Shown: piece by piece, positions 10,767 to 23,310 of the stretch
Layout of the letters: every line of letters starts with the position of its first letter
How positions within the stretch are numbered: position 1 is the stretch's first letter
Translations under genes and position numbers: made by a program
Origin: Austropuccinia psidii
Lineage: Eukaryota; Basidiomycota; Pucciniomycetes; Pucciniales; Sphaerophragmiaceae
Length of the DNA stretch: 64,000 nt
Direction of reading: 5' to 3'
Assembly: GCA_023105745.1 (NCBI GenBank)
Contig: JALGQZ010000009.1
Span: 11,084,564-11,148,563 of the forward strand
The notes under the pieces: model-generated
The model's input: the letters and a program-made list of their open reading frames with translations, nothing else
What the model was told of the DNA's origin: nothing
The model's database searches: none

Positions 10767-13130
10767 CTTGACCCAGGATCCTTCTGCTCTTGTGTTGGCA
10801 AATCTTTTCTTAAGACTTGTGTACCAGATTTTGAAGATCAATTGTTACCAATTGATGGCATAAAATTCAATAGTCCAAGTAATCCAATGAAAGTGTTGGG
10901 AATCTTTGAGACCAATGTCATATTCCCACATATTAATGGAAATTTAAGAATCACTGTTGAATTTGTTGTTATGGGAAATTGCTCTAGTAACCACTTTATA
11001 TGAGGAAATGACTATTTGATCATGTATGGAATAGACTTACATAACAACAAAGACAGATAATTTACTATTGGGGACAAAAAGCCTCAAAAAGTTGCCCTTT
11101 TACCATTTAAAAGACAAATTATATTAAGTAAAGTAGCACAAGTCAAGTTGGAGTTGGAGAGATACAAATCTGAACAGTTAAATGAAGCTGAAATAAGCCT
11201 TCATCTGACTGATAATCAGGAAAATAAACTTTCTGCCCTTTTATATGACCACAGAGAAGCATTTGCATCAGACAAAGAACCTTTGGGGGCCATTATTGGT
11301 CATGAAGTTGAGTCCTCCTTAATATTGAGAGACCTTATCCACCACTCTCAAGAAGACATGCATATCCAGCAAGTCCTAAATCAAGAGAAGCTCTGGAAAT
11401 ACATATTAAACAACTTCTAGACCTTGGTGTAATAAGAAAGGTTGGCCACAATGAGTAAGTAGAAATAACTACACCAGTAATAGTGGCATGGCATAATGGA
11501 AAATCTAGAATGGTTGGGGACTTTAGAGCTCTGAACACTTACACTGTTCCAGACAGGTACCCACTACCAAAAATCCAAATTGCCCTTACCCAGATATATC
11601 AAGAAGTGTATATAAACAATATGGATGCCCTTAAGAAATTTCACCAGAATGTAGTGACACCAAGGCCAAGAAAATATTTGAGAATCATTGTTCATTGTGA
11701 AGTATATGAATATTTGAGGATGCCTTTTGGTATCAAGAATGCACCTTCAGCCTTCCAAAGAATGATGAATAAAATCTTCCCTGAAGAAATTTAAGAAGGA
11801 TGGTTAATTATTTACATTGATGATATAATTTTCTGTTCCAAAACTTGGGAAGAAAATATGTATAGATCATCCAGAGTTTTGACAAAAATATAATCTGTAA
11901 GCATGAAGATTTCTTTAAAGAAATGCCATTTTGGACTTAAAGAACTTAAAGCACTGGGACATGTAGTATCTGGTTTATCCCTTGGAATTTACAAGAAGGT
12001 TGCAGCAGTATTGCTGAAACCCATGCCTCAGAACAAGAAGAAAACTCAGTCATTTTTGGGGTTTGAAGAATATTACAGGCAGCATATTGAGGATTTTGCA
12101 TCCATAGCAAGACCTCTTTATAAATTATGTGACAAAGACACAGTATTTGAAATGACTGTTGACAGAGTCAAGGCCTTTGAATCTTTAAGACAAGCCTTGA
12201 CCACTGATCCACTCTTACTGATGCCAGACTTTAAGCTGCCTTTTAAGCTTTGTATTGATGCATCAGGGGATGGGATTGGTGCTTCACTTCATCAAGTCCA
12301 GATTATCAATGATAAACCTGTGGAAGGACCCATATGCTTCATATGCAGGCAAATCAAACCAACTGAAGCCAGATATGGAGCCAGTCAAATGGAATGCTTA
12401 TGTCTTTTCTGAGCCTTGGAGAAGCTAAATTACTTTCTGGAAGGATGTGTTTTGAAGTAGTAATAGATTTTACCACTGTTAAGTCACTTTTGAACATGGA
12501 GACTCCTAACAGGCATATGCTCAGATGGCAAATAGCCATTCAAGAGTATAGGAGTAATATGACCATTGTTCATAAAGATGGAAATATTCATAAAAATAAA
12601 GATGGACTGAGCAGATGGCCATTAACAAATAATATTGATAATCCTGCTTATGTTTCAGAGGAAGCTTCCCCACAAATCCCCATAGAAGGAATCAGTGTTA
12701 CAGACCTGAACACCACTTTCTTTGAGGAGGTAAAAAGCAGTTATACTAAAGATACGGATCATAGAATTTTATTCCAATTACTTACTAAGGACTATAAAGA
12801 CAATTCTTTGATACATGCCTTAGATGAGATATGGAGAAAATCATATGATGAAGGAAGATTCCACTTACTGGATGGTATAATTTACCACAGAACTACGCAT
12901 ACATGTATCATGACAGGTGTGGACAGGTCCTTAATGTAACTTGTAGTTAAAGAATGCCATGACAGCCCTTTCTCAGGACATCTGTCTGAGGACAGAACAA
13001 GAGAAAAAGTAAAAACCTGGATATGGTGGCCAATGTGGCAGAAAGATGTTGCAGAGTAATTGCAAAACCTGTGAAATATGTAAAAAGGCAAATAAATTCA
13101 CTGGAAAAAGACTTGGAAATATGATAAAGA
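10767..13130 (+). pseudogene. pol: Protease, RT and RNase H of B1
   Basis: The protease active site has changed from DSG to DPG (10770-10778) and is preceded by a stop at 10764. RT runs from about 11148 with a frameshift near 11430. VGDFRALN and MDALKKFHQN are recognisable, and YIDD is intact at 11813-11824. The RT thumb and RNase H follow: an Asp in LCIDASGDG, a Glu in the QMECLCL stretch just before a Trp-to-stop (TGA at 12410), and an Asp in VVIDFTTVK. The H-H-C-C zinc region of integrase near 12950-13090 is interrupted by stops and a frameshift. Confidence 0.85.
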
Positions 13131-13165
13131 TCCAATAACCCAGACGAGCTTGGGAAATTGTCCAT

Positions 13166-14266
13166 ATGGTTTTGGTAACTGGCCTGCCACCAGGGGGTGA
13201 AAGAAGTTATAATGCTTGCCTAGTTATTGTTGACAGATTTAGTAAGACTCCAATCTTTCTACCATGTCACAAGGATAATACATCCATGGATACAGCTCTT
13301 CTGATATGGACTAGAGTATTACCATGGACTGGAATGTTCACAAACATCATTAGTGACAGAGATCCCAAATTCACCTCAGCACTATGGAAAAATCTTTACC
13401 AACTATTTGGGACAAAATTATCCTTCTCTACAGCCTACCACCCACAAAATGATGGTTTGGCTGAAAGGATGATCTAGACCTTGGAAGATATGGTAAGAAG
13501 GGTTTGTGCATATGGCCTTGAATTTAAAAATTATGATGGATTTACCCACCATTGGTGTACCCTTTTACCAGCACGGATGGAATATAAGACATCTATTCAT
13601 GCCAGTACAAATCAAACTCCTGCTATTCTAGAAAAAGGATGGAATACCAAATTACCTCAAGATTCCTTGAGGAAAGAATTGGTTGAAATAAATCCTAAAG
13701 CTTCTAGCTTCAAAGGAATGCTAGACAAAGCTAGAAAACATGCAGTGAGGTGCGTGGAAGACTCTCTTGCATATGCTAAGGACAAATGAGACAAGTCACA
13801 TACCACTCCAGATTTCAAAGTGGGTGATTTAGTACTTGTATCTACCACTAACTTCAATAACATCAAAGGATGTAAAAAGCTCAAAGATTCCTTTACAGGA
13901 AATCTTGTTATTAAGGCTCTCCATGGAGAAAATGCTGTTGAAGTAAAACTATCTGAAGAACTGAGCAATAAGCATCCTACATTTCCGGTGAGCTGAATAA
14001 AGCCATATAAATCTAGTGATTCTGGAAAATTTCCTTTGAGGAAGAAAGTTCCCCAAGTTATAATTCCTATTGAATCATCTTGTATTAAAAATATTACCAA
14101 AGTTCACAAAGAAAGAAAGTTGAGAACCAATAAAGTAAGGGAATACCTTGTTAGGTACAGCAACCCAGCTTGTGAAGATGAATGGTTAGCAGAAAAAGAC
14201 ATCTCTGAAGATAATAGACTTCTCAGAAGGCTCAGACACACTAGAAATAATAATATGACAAAGTAA
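13166..14266 (+). pseudogene. pol: Integrase core and chromodomain-like tail of B1
   Basis: The core domain has [10 protein letters not shown] and GLAERMI flanking the D-35-E spacing. TAG at 13478 and a TGA at 13787-13789 interrupt the frame. The C-terminal part holds the basic GPxK-rich module, and then from 14036 a segment with EYLVRY and EDEWLAE, the pattern of a chromodomain fold as in chromoviruses. It ends at 14266, 23 bases before the 3' LTR. Confidence 0.85.
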
Positions 14267-14277
14267 TATCCTTTTTT

Positions 14278-14289
14278 AGGGGGAGGGAA
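14278..14289 (+). other. Polypurine tract of B1
   Basis: AGGGGGAGGGAA directly abuts LTR start TGTGAGCC, as expected for plus-strand priming. Confidence 0.7.
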
Positions 14290-15202
14290 TGTGAGCCTTA
14301 GAGGTATTTTCATATACCCAAAAGACCACAAATAACAAAATAAGATATAAATAGAAATAAAATAAGTTTATTTGTATTATTAAAATAAAAATTTAAATAT
14401 AAATACAAATTTTTATACAAAAATGAAAATTTAATTATAATTTAAAATAAAAATTACATTAAATTTTAAAATTGTGAAAATGCATTTTTACTTGAAAAAA
14501 TTAAGTAAAAATGAATTTTTAATAAAATCAATGAGATTGAAATATTTTTGGTAGAAAGTTACATAAGATATATTATAAGTTTTTCTCCAATCAATGAACT
14601 TAAGAAAATCACTTCACCATTGGATTCCTCATAAAAAATAAGGTGGGGTCACCTCTGGGAAACATTTCTGTAACTGAACTCTAAATAAGCTTAAATTAAG
14701 TTTTTAGTATTTTCTGTACAAAAGTTGAAAATACTCAAAACCTTAATTCAATTCACACCACATGTGGTGTTAACCATCAATTTTTGTGTTAAAATTGAGG
14801 AGTTGTGTGTAGTTTAGAAGTTATGCGGAGTTGAAGTATTTTCAATTGAAATGTCAAAAGGTGCACATGTATTACATAAGTGAACTGTAATTTAAATATG
14901 AGGTATCAATTATTACAGTTGCGTACTGTAAAACTCAATTGAATTGTATGTGTAAATTAAAAGTGTATTACATGATGAGGAATTAAAGAAAAAATAAATT
15001 GGAAAGATTAATTCTGGGGGGGGAAAAGGTACTCTAGCTCCAAGGGGGAGCCAGACCCCCAAATTCCTTGCTGACAGGCGTGGGATGTCAAAATCCACAC
15101 AAACGTTCAACACTTTTGGCCTTGAATTGGGTCAAAGGGTCTGTGACTCAACTGAAGATGAGGTTTTGATACAAACCAGGGAAGTTTTAACTGTTGCCAA
15201 GG
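14290..15202 (+). repeat. 3' LTR of B1, truncated
   Basis: Matches the first ~910 bp of the 5' LTR and stops at AACTGTTGCCAAG. The remaining ~900 bp, including the LTR end and target duplication, are gone. Confidence 0.9.
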
Positions 15203-15397
15203 AATATATCCAAACCTATTATTGCTTTGTATTTGAAATAGGATCACTGGCTGGTCAGTGGAGGAACTGATTGTCATTTCCTGTGAATCACTTGGGATGG
15301 GATCTTGGGATTCTGGAGCTGAGGACATTATTAATTCAAAGTAGAAACATAGAAATAGAAATAAGGGCAAATGAACAGAAGTGAAAGAAAGTTGAAG
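15203..15397 (+). repeat. 195-bp filler copied from hAT sequence
   Basis: Identical to 21079-21273 except for two mismatches that I can see, in the same orientation. The source lies in the start region of the hAT transposase pseudogene (minus strand). It bridges the truncated B1 LTR and the resumed A1 pol. Confidence 0.88.
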
Positions 15398-17220
15398 TGG
15401 TCTGCCTTTGCCTTTTTTGGGCTCTAGAAAAACTTCATTACTATCTTGATGGTAGTGTGATTGAAGTAATTACTGATTTTAATGCAGTAAAATCACCTCT
15501 TAACATGAAAACTCCAAACAGACACATGTTAAGATGGCAGATTGCTATACAGGAATATAGAGGCAATATGACCATAGTACATAAAGCTTGAAATATTCAC
15601 AAGAATGCTGATGGCTTAAGTAGATGGGCATTACCCAATACACCTGACAATCCTGCCTATGTTCCCACAGGTGCAAAACCTCAAATTCCAATTGAAGGAA
15701 TTAACATCACAGATGTTGGAACAGAATTCTTTTCAGAAGTTAGAGATAAATATTAGCTGGATACAAATTGTCATATTCTTAATTCTCTACTTGACAATGA
15801 TTGCAAAGATGCAGCTTTGGCCAATTCTCTGGATGATATTTGGAAAACATCTCATGACAATGGAAGATTCCATTTATTTTATGGTATCTTATATCATAGA
15901 TCTAAACACACATGTGTCATGGTCCTGTGTAGTAAAATGTCAATTGACACAATACTTCTAGAATGCCATGATAAAATTTATTCTGGACATCTGTCTTAAG
16001 AAAGAACAATGGAAATAATCAAGAAATGCACCTGGTGGCCATCTTGGAGAAAAGATGTCATTGAGTACTGTCATAGTTGTGATAGATGCCAAAAATCCAA
16101 TAAAGCTACTGGTAAAAGATTTGGTTTGATGATTCATATCCAAGAACCAAGTACCCCATGGGAAGTGGTTCATATGGATTGGGTAGCTGCCTTACCACCT
16201 GGAGGTGATAAAAGTTACAATGCATGTCTTGTCATTGTGAACAGATATAGCAAAACACCAATATTCTTACCATGTCATAAAGATGACACAGCTATGGATA
16301 AAACTCTTTTGATTTGGAACAGAGCTATATATCATACTGGTCTCTTTAAATACATCATTAGTGATAGAGACCTAAAATTTACATCAGTCTTATGGACCAA
16401 TTTACATAAGGTTTTGGGTACAAAACTATCATTCTCAACAGCATACCATCCACAAACAGATGGGTTAACAGAAAGAATGATACAAACCCTTGAGGAAATG
16501 ATCAAAACATTTTGTGCATATGGCCTACAGCTTAAAGATTCTGATGGCTTTACCCATGATTGGTGTACCCTTATACCAGCATTGGAATTAGCCTACAAGA
16601 CCTCCCTCCATGCTTCAACAGGCAAAACTCCTGCAATGTTGTAAAAAGGATGGAAACCTAAACTTCCAGTTGATACATTGAGGAAAGATTTAGTTGATAT
16701 TAATCAAACTGCTTCAATATTTAAGCTATTTCTTGATAAAATAAGGCATCATGAAAATCAAAGAATGAATGATGCCTTTGAATATGCTAAACAGAATTGT
16801 GATAAAAGTCATAAAACCCCAGAATTCAAAGTAGGGGACTTAATACTAGTTTCAACATTGAACTTTAATAATACTCAAGGTCCAAAGAAATTGAAAGATT
16901 CCTTTGCAGGACCATTTATTATAAAAGCCCTTCATGGGAAAAATGTGGTACAAGTAGAACTTTTGGGGAAATTGGAAAACAAGCATCCAACTTTTCCTGT
17001 TAGTCTGGTAAAGAATTACACTTCAAGTGATAAGGAACTATTTACTTTGAGAAATGAAAAACCCTTAAAAGTACCTCCACTTGATCAGAGTGAAGAGAAA
17101 AAAGTACTAAAAGTCTTGAAAGAAAGAAGACTTAGGGGAAAAAATGAAGGAGAATACTTGGTCAGGTACAGAGATCCCCAAAGTGAAGATGAATGGATTG
17201 TAGCAGAAAAAAATACCTGA
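15398..17220 (+). pseudogene. pol: RNase H, integrase and chromodomain of A1, 3' part of pol
   Basis: The frame resumes in RNase H ([17 protein letters not shown]) and continues through [11 protein letters not shown]. Stops occur at 15588, 15756 and 15998. The integrase H-H-C-C zinc region is at about 15960-16090 (ECHDKIYSGHLS...CHSCDRC). The core ([27 protein letters not shown]) is open to TAA 16642. After that, 16678-17220 is open through the basic module and a chromodomain-like end (EYLVRYRDPQSEDEW). Positions 16816-17142 are identical to 59834-60160 in A2. Confidence 0.88.
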
Positions 17221-17412
17221 TTCCCAAAGGTTTCTCAGAAGATTCAGGCCTGAGAGAAGACCAATTCCTCAATAGAAAATCTGAATTGTGTGCTTTACAT
17301 ACTTGAGAGTATAAGTAGAGAGGTTGAACAGTGGATGATAGCCCCCAAATTAACCTAGGGGTATACTACTAAAATGAAATTGTGATACAATTTTTCTTTT
17401 GGTGGTAGGGAA
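17221..17412 (+). other. 3' untranslated region and polypurine tract of A1
   Basis: Non-coding tail with a T-rich run followed by GGTGGTAGGGAA (17401-17412) immediately before the LTR. Aligns with 60292-60427 of A2. Confidence 0.65.
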
Positions 17413-19601
17413 TGTGAGCCTGTGAGGTATGTATAACATACCCATAAGGTCACAAATAATTTTATATACAGCTGATTTAGTCTTCAAAAGACTTTTAAAT
17501 TGAATTTAAAATAAAAGATAAAAAAAAATAAAACTTTTTTTTTGGATAAACAAAGTTATAAATAGTATGTCATTTTTGGATTCTACACCAAAAATGACCT
17601 AGGGTACACCCATAGGATGTTATACCCAAAAACGCTTATTTATTATGTTATTGGAAGATTTAACAATCTCACAGTACTAATGTAACTTTTTTAACATTTT
17701 TATAAAATTGTTAAATTTAAGCTTAAATAAGCTCAAATTCAAAGTTGCATAAGGTTTATGCAAGCTTACTAAAATTTTAGTCAAAATTGAGGTGTTGTAT
17801 ATATTTACTGAATTGGCTAAGGATTTGCCATACAGAATGTAAGTCCTGCATGAGCTCAATTTAAAAAGTGGTTAAGGCCATAGTATGGATTCAACTAGAT
17901 AAAAGGGCAAAATCCACACAAAAAGGTTGGACAAAGGAAAGAGACCACACAGAGCTGGGGTACCCAACGTTTTGGATCTGCAAGGATTCAATTAATGTTT
18001 TCCACCTGTATTGGAGGATTTACAACCTTATTTAGACTTACAGATTAGACTTTGATTCAACCTTAAGGCTTAAACTGGTTTTATCCCAATTTGGACAGGA
18101 ATTTCAAGCTTCCAAAGGGTAAATCCCAATATGCATTCTTGAAATTGAAGTTTTGAGACCTGTCAAAGCTTCAAAGAGCTCACAAAGCTTAAATAATCTT
18201 AAATATTTAAGGTTACAAGCATTAAAACCTTATCAAAAGTTACGGTTTAGTGTGTATTGCTATTTTACATGGAAAAATAGCAATGACTTCAAAAATTCAT
18301 TAAAAATCCAATTCCCAATGGATTTGCTTGAAACTTTCCAAAGCTTACAATTTTATATCATCTATATATAGATTCAATTTCAAGTAAATTTTATGAAAAG
18401 ATTTCCTGGGTAATTTGCCTGGAAACCTACTCTTCTAATTATACTGAAAGAAAATTAAGATTTCTTCCAAAATTAATTAAGAATTGATTTTAAGAGATTT
18501 CTGCTTAGAAATCTATCTTTAAGTTGTTCATGTGATGAAATTTAATATAACTAAACTTAATTTATATTGAAACTTAAAATAATTAACTTAAATGAGGATT
18601 AAAGTTACTTGGAGTTAATAATAACACTGGTAACTTTAAATTGGACTTAAAAATAAGTTACCATAAGTTAAGAGCCTTATTTTTAAGCATGGTTTCTCAG
18701 CTTGGACCTGAGAACACCCTCTATATCCATTATGAATCATGAGAGAAGCTCTGTACACATAAAAATAGTCTATTCATCACTGTTTTTGTCCATCATCAAT
18801 TATCAATCCAATCATATTAGACATTTAAATAGGTAACGTTTTATTATATATAAAATCTTATTATTAAATTATTTCTTAAGCATTTTATTCTTTATAAATA
18901 TTACATTGAAGAATTGAAATCATAGAAATTAGCTTATTGTTGTAATCACCTATAATATATTTCATTTTTTAAAATTATTGTCTTTAAAATATTTTTTAAA
19001 AATCCACAATTTTCTCAAAAATGTTTTCATCATATTTTCTATTATAAAAAGTTTTTTTATCATTTAAAATATTTATTTTTGGTGTGTTTTAACTTAGAAT
19101 CATTTTTTAATATAATAACTGGTGTTGTTTGACTTATTGTATTAAACAAAGATTATAAGTAAGTAAGTTTTCTCTAGAATTCTATATCTTTCTTTATCTA
19201 TTATTAGTTTTTTATATAGAATTTTTCTATAAGAATTATTTCTGCACAGTGGGTGTTTTAATTTTGTTATAAATAATATTTATATATTATTCATAAGTGG
19301 TTAGATATTTATATTTTCCACATGTGATTGTCTCATTAAGAGCTTTACACTCCTTATTGCTATAATTGTCAGTGAATATAACAATAATAGAATAATTATA
19401 ATTTATTATAATTATTATATTTGTTTTTAATTATTATTTGATATAATAATAATTAAATTAATTTTTTATATAATTATTTTTAATAACTATATTTAAATTT
19501 GTGGTTATAATATATTATCATATTATATTTTTCTACTGAGGACAGTCATAGTACTCTTGATATTGGCACTATTATCAAGGGTTTTATAGACAAACCTTAC
19601 A
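17413..19601 (+). repeat. 3' LTR of A1 (family A)
   Basis: 2189 bp from TGTGAGCC to CCTTACA. Clearly diverged from the A2 LTRs (several changes per 100 bp), including many CpG to CpA changes. Confidence 0.93.
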
Positions 19602-21874
19602 CCTAGGGAGCCAAAAAAAGCCAATATTGGTAGTATTTTCAATTGAAAATACCCATATTTAACAGCAAGGGAATTTACATGATAAATTCTCTTGATAAGA
19701 AGTATATATAGCAGTAGCGCATGGTTTATAGTGGGGTATTTGTATCCACATATTATTTGGGTTACTTCATACAAAGGCTTGAAAAAGTCATTGATTGTTT
19801 TTACCTTTTAAGATTCCAATGGAGTAAGCTGGTAAGATATTATGTTTATGGGACTGCAGAATTGATCATAAACCTGTTTGAGTGCATACTCTAGTACAAG
19901 CATATCATAGGTGGAATTCCACTTTGTTCACACATGAGACAGCAAACTCATTGCAATTGTTGGATTTTAAACATTTTAATAGATTACTTTGAATGTTGTA
20001 CTAAATATGTTACAGCACTGCGGGCTTTGAATGAAGTATGAGGCCAGTCATGAAACTATTGATACAATTTAATAGTCCTGGATATTTTGCCCATAAAGCT
20101 GGTGAAAAATGTTTCAAATCAAAATCGGGCACAATTCTTCTTCTGTAATGATTTGTGGTGATGGAGCTCAACCAGCTAAAGCATTGAGGCCATCACAACT
20201 GGCTAGATGGATTCTGTGGACCATAAAATCAATTGAATCTCTTTCCGCCAAGAAAGAAGGGAACATTGTTTCAATTTCCTGACACATGTGATTGTTTACT
20301 GATGCATTGTCAGTAATGCTATAAACATTGGGGTCTAAAATTTTAAATTATTGGATTATGTTCAAAAAACAGGTGGCAAGTGATACATCTGTGTTATTTC
20401 CTGCTGGAAGATGTCAGTAGGAATTTCAAAAGCAAAAAGATAATATCTTGAGCTCTACCAAGTCCTAAGATTACAAAACTTAATTTCAAGTATCAATCAA
20501 GGAAGTGGATTTTGAAAGCCTATATGGCTATCACATTTGGGCTAGTCAAAGTATCTGTTGTAAGCAAGACATTATTTTCATTAATGGTTATTAATTTTTG
20601 AATATGATCTTGATTTAAAAAATATAGGTTTTCAATGTATGAGTTCACGGAATGTCATTGTATTAGAATTATTAGCAAATCGAGGTTAAGTAATTATAAA
20701 AGCTCCTTGAAAGCTTGTGATTTTGTGATTTAAATTTTGTAGGACAGTGTCACAAAAAAAGTATGCTATCATGGTTTTGAGGGATTCCATGGACAATCCC
20801 TCAAAGAAGATAAAATCTAACACAAATATTGAAATGATGTCATGATAGAAATGGAATGAGGGACATTTCTTTTAAAGTGGGAGCTATATGTGTAATTATA
20901 TATTGTTCCAAAATCCATTGTCAATTCCTTGTTGGTATTTTGCATTTTCTGAAAGCCAGTGAGATAGTTTTAAATTACCTTTGTACTCCCAGTATGATGT
21001 CATTTCAGTTTCATGTTTCAGGGTTTACCAGGTTGATCCATAATGTGGAATTCAAATATTTTTCTTTGGAACTATTGAAATATATCCAAACCTATTATTG
21101 CTTTGTATTTGAAATAGGATCACTGGCTGGTCAGTGGAGGAACTGATTGTCATTTCCTGTGAATCACTTGGGATGGGATCTTGGGATTCTGGAGCTGAGG
21201 ACATTATTAATTCAAAGTAAAAACATAGAAATAGAAATAAGGGAAAATGAACAGAAGTGAAAGAAAGTTGAAGGACTTCTTTGAGTGGAAAGAGGTATGA
21301 ACAGAAAAATTGAGAACAAAATAAGGGGGGAGTAGTTAGACTGGATACTGAATGTCAGTAATACCCATAGGTGGTCATAATTTCTGTGATTTACTCTCAA
21401 TGGAAAATCAAGTAATCAAAAATTCTTCTGCAGCTCCCACTTTCCCATTCAATCTGAGAAAAGTCAAATTTTACAGGTGAGCTATGGAGTGAGTCTTTAT
21501 ACTTATTCCATATTGGACATATTTCTGTCTCTCCTGATTCCTTTTTAGCTTGTTCCACCAAGACTAACCAGATTTAGGTTATGCCTAGTTCTGAAACTCT
21601 CGAATTTTTCCATTTCAAAATATTCATTAGAAATTTACCAATAACATCTTGGAATAAATGCCCATTAGCTGATTCTAAGTCAATACCATCATTATCTTTA
21701 CGCTCTCACTTTTTACAATCTCATAATTTGGATTATAAATCTTTCTGAACCTTTATTAGATATGATTTTCATTCAAAACTGGTAATGACACCATATAAGA
21801 GAAATTTAATGTCATTTCTCAATTTTCACTTCCTATACCTCACAGACCCTGCTTGCTCAGTTAGAGGTTAGTTT
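19602..21874 (-). pseudogene. hAT-family DNA transposon relic (transposase)
   Basis: On the reverse strand a putative start codon is at 21204-21202 (MSSAPESQDP...). The region 20330-20165 reads DPNVYSITDNASVNN...MCQEIE...IHLAS, the conserved TDNASNN and HxxNL-type block of hAT transposases. Near 19774-19690 the reverse strand reads KYPT, resembling the YP-x-L segment of the C-terminal hAT dimerisation domain. Between these parts the frame is full of stops and shifts. At the right end the reverse strand reads CAGGGTCTGTGAGG (near 21850), which could be a terminal inverted repeat, but I found no partner on the left. Confidence 0.7.
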
Positions 21875-23290
21875 TGTCAGCCTGTGACTTAAAACAAGAG
21901 AACAAGCATGACAGCCAAAAACCATAAACCAATTGTAGAGCAAAATACCACCAGAATATGGAGCTGAGCCAAACCAGATCAAAAGGTATCAAAAGAAAGT
22001 GGAAACTCACCTGTTTCCAAATATACAAGTCACATCATCATAGGACAAAGAATAACAACATTATTCCTGCTCAAAGAAGTTGCTGAGCATAAACCTTAAT
22101 TTTCACCCCTCATCTGAAATCCAGAGAAAGATGCTTAAAAGCAGAAAATGGATATTCAAATTGAAGCTCTAAGTCAGGGCTATCAAATGGTACTAGCCAA
22201 ATTGAGCTAGAACCAAACCTACAGGAGGTATGGCCAAAATAAAGTCAAATAAGGGTGAATAACATATTCACCTCTCATCTAGCTTCTACACTTTTAGTGC
22301 AAGATACATAAAGTGGGGTCATTTTGGAAAAAGAACAATCAAAAATATTTGATTGTGCCATCTATTTTCCCATATCTTATGTTGAACAAAAGGTATGGGG
22401 AAAACAAGTTCCATTCAGATTTTGAAAAAATCATATATCTGGATAAAGAAATTGAACATGGCATTACTTTGCCATATTCAATGGTACCAATATCAAATGA
22501 TGAATCATTGCTCATATCTCATCCAGGGCTACAAAATGAACCAACTTTAAGCTCAATATCTTAAGACCTGACAAAGGTATAGAAGTCTTAAGGTTAAAAT
22601 ACCACAGATTGGGCAATACACCATTACTGTGCAATACTCTCCCATAACTATTATTATGAGGTGTCAAATAGACAAAGAAGCTTTTTTATACTTCAATACC
22701 TTATATTTCATTCAATACTGGGGTCCCATACAGGTTCTGTACAGACTTCTATGCATCCTACATGTCAGAAGAGGGCTGTGTGATCCCCAGATGAAAGGTT
22801 TCCACCTGTATTAGAGAAAACTACCCAGAGGTGGTTTTAAAACCACATTTGAGCCCAATACAGAGTATAAAGGCCTTGTAACGCCCACAAGCCAGCACTC
22901 AGAAGTGGAAAAATCTTTACTTCCTCTATTTAGACGGTCTAGATGACCTTTCCACCACATTTCAGGATAAAAGGAGGCCTTTTCTCTGCCAGAAAAGGAA
23001 TCCCCATCCTTCTCTCAGATCACTAAATAGTAAAACCTTCATAAAAAGCTATACTCTTGAAAAATAATCAGGTATACCTTGAATCTTAGTGTATTGTAGC
23101 TCTTATTATAGTAACACAACTGGAAAGACTGTACCCAGGGCTTTCAACAGTGCTCGCCACCACTATTCTACAATAGTAGAGCCCTTATATTACTATTTAA
23201 AACCTTCTATAATCATAATTATCTGTGTCAAAGTCATATTTAAAGCTGTAAATACTATTATGACCTCTTCAACATATACTCAGCCTGACG
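21875..23290 (+). repeat. 5' LTR of C1
   Basis: 1416 bp. The end reads CCTGACG, one change from CCTGACA. By eye it is closer to the outer copy 33808-35039 than to 32401-33807. Confidence 0.9.
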
Positions 23291-23310
23291 GTTTGGGGGC
23301 CTGGGTGTGT
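23291..23310 (+). other. Primer-binding-site region of C1
   Basis: GTTTGGGGGCCTGGGTGTG, close to family A's TTTGGGGGCCTGGCC, although the LTRs of the two families are unrelated. Confidence 0.45.

Larger units (their letters stand above)
6062..15202 (+). mobile_element. Ty3/Gypsy element B1 (family B), nested in A1
   Basis: It has a 1.8-kb 5' LTR (6062-7875), an internal region (7876-14289) and a 3' LTR cut off after about 913 bp. It is inserted in the RNase H region of A1 in the same orientation. No target duplication can be checked because the right end was lost in a later deletion. LTR termini are CGTGAGCC (mutated from TGTGAGCC) and CACCTTACA. It is a relative of family A with the same gene order. 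All frames are broken, though RT keeps YIDD. Confidence 0.9.
1..19601 (+). mobile_element. Ty3/Gypsy element A1 (family A), interrupted by B1, left end outside window
   Basis: This LTR retrotransposon has a 5' LTR that starts before the window, an internal region split by element B1, and a complete 3' LTR. The parts are LTR 1-1587, internal 1588-6061, the B1 insertion plus filler 6062-15397, internal 15398-17412, and LTR 17413-19601. The domain order gag, protease, RT, RNase H, integrase, chromodomain is that of Ty3/Gypsy chromoviruses. About 46 codons of RNase H between 6061 and 15398 are missing, so the right-hand side of the nested insertion was deleted and repaired. Many stops and frameshifts make the copy dead. 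Confidence 0.92.

Noticed and set aside
19602..19620. CCTAGGGAGCC as the left terminal inverted repeat of the hAT relic
   Set aside because: It does not match the reverse complement of the right end, so the left boundary stays undefined.
22313..22564. 83-codon open frame inside the C1 LTR
   Set aside because: The corresponding positions in the other two C LTR copies are interrupted, so it is chance.
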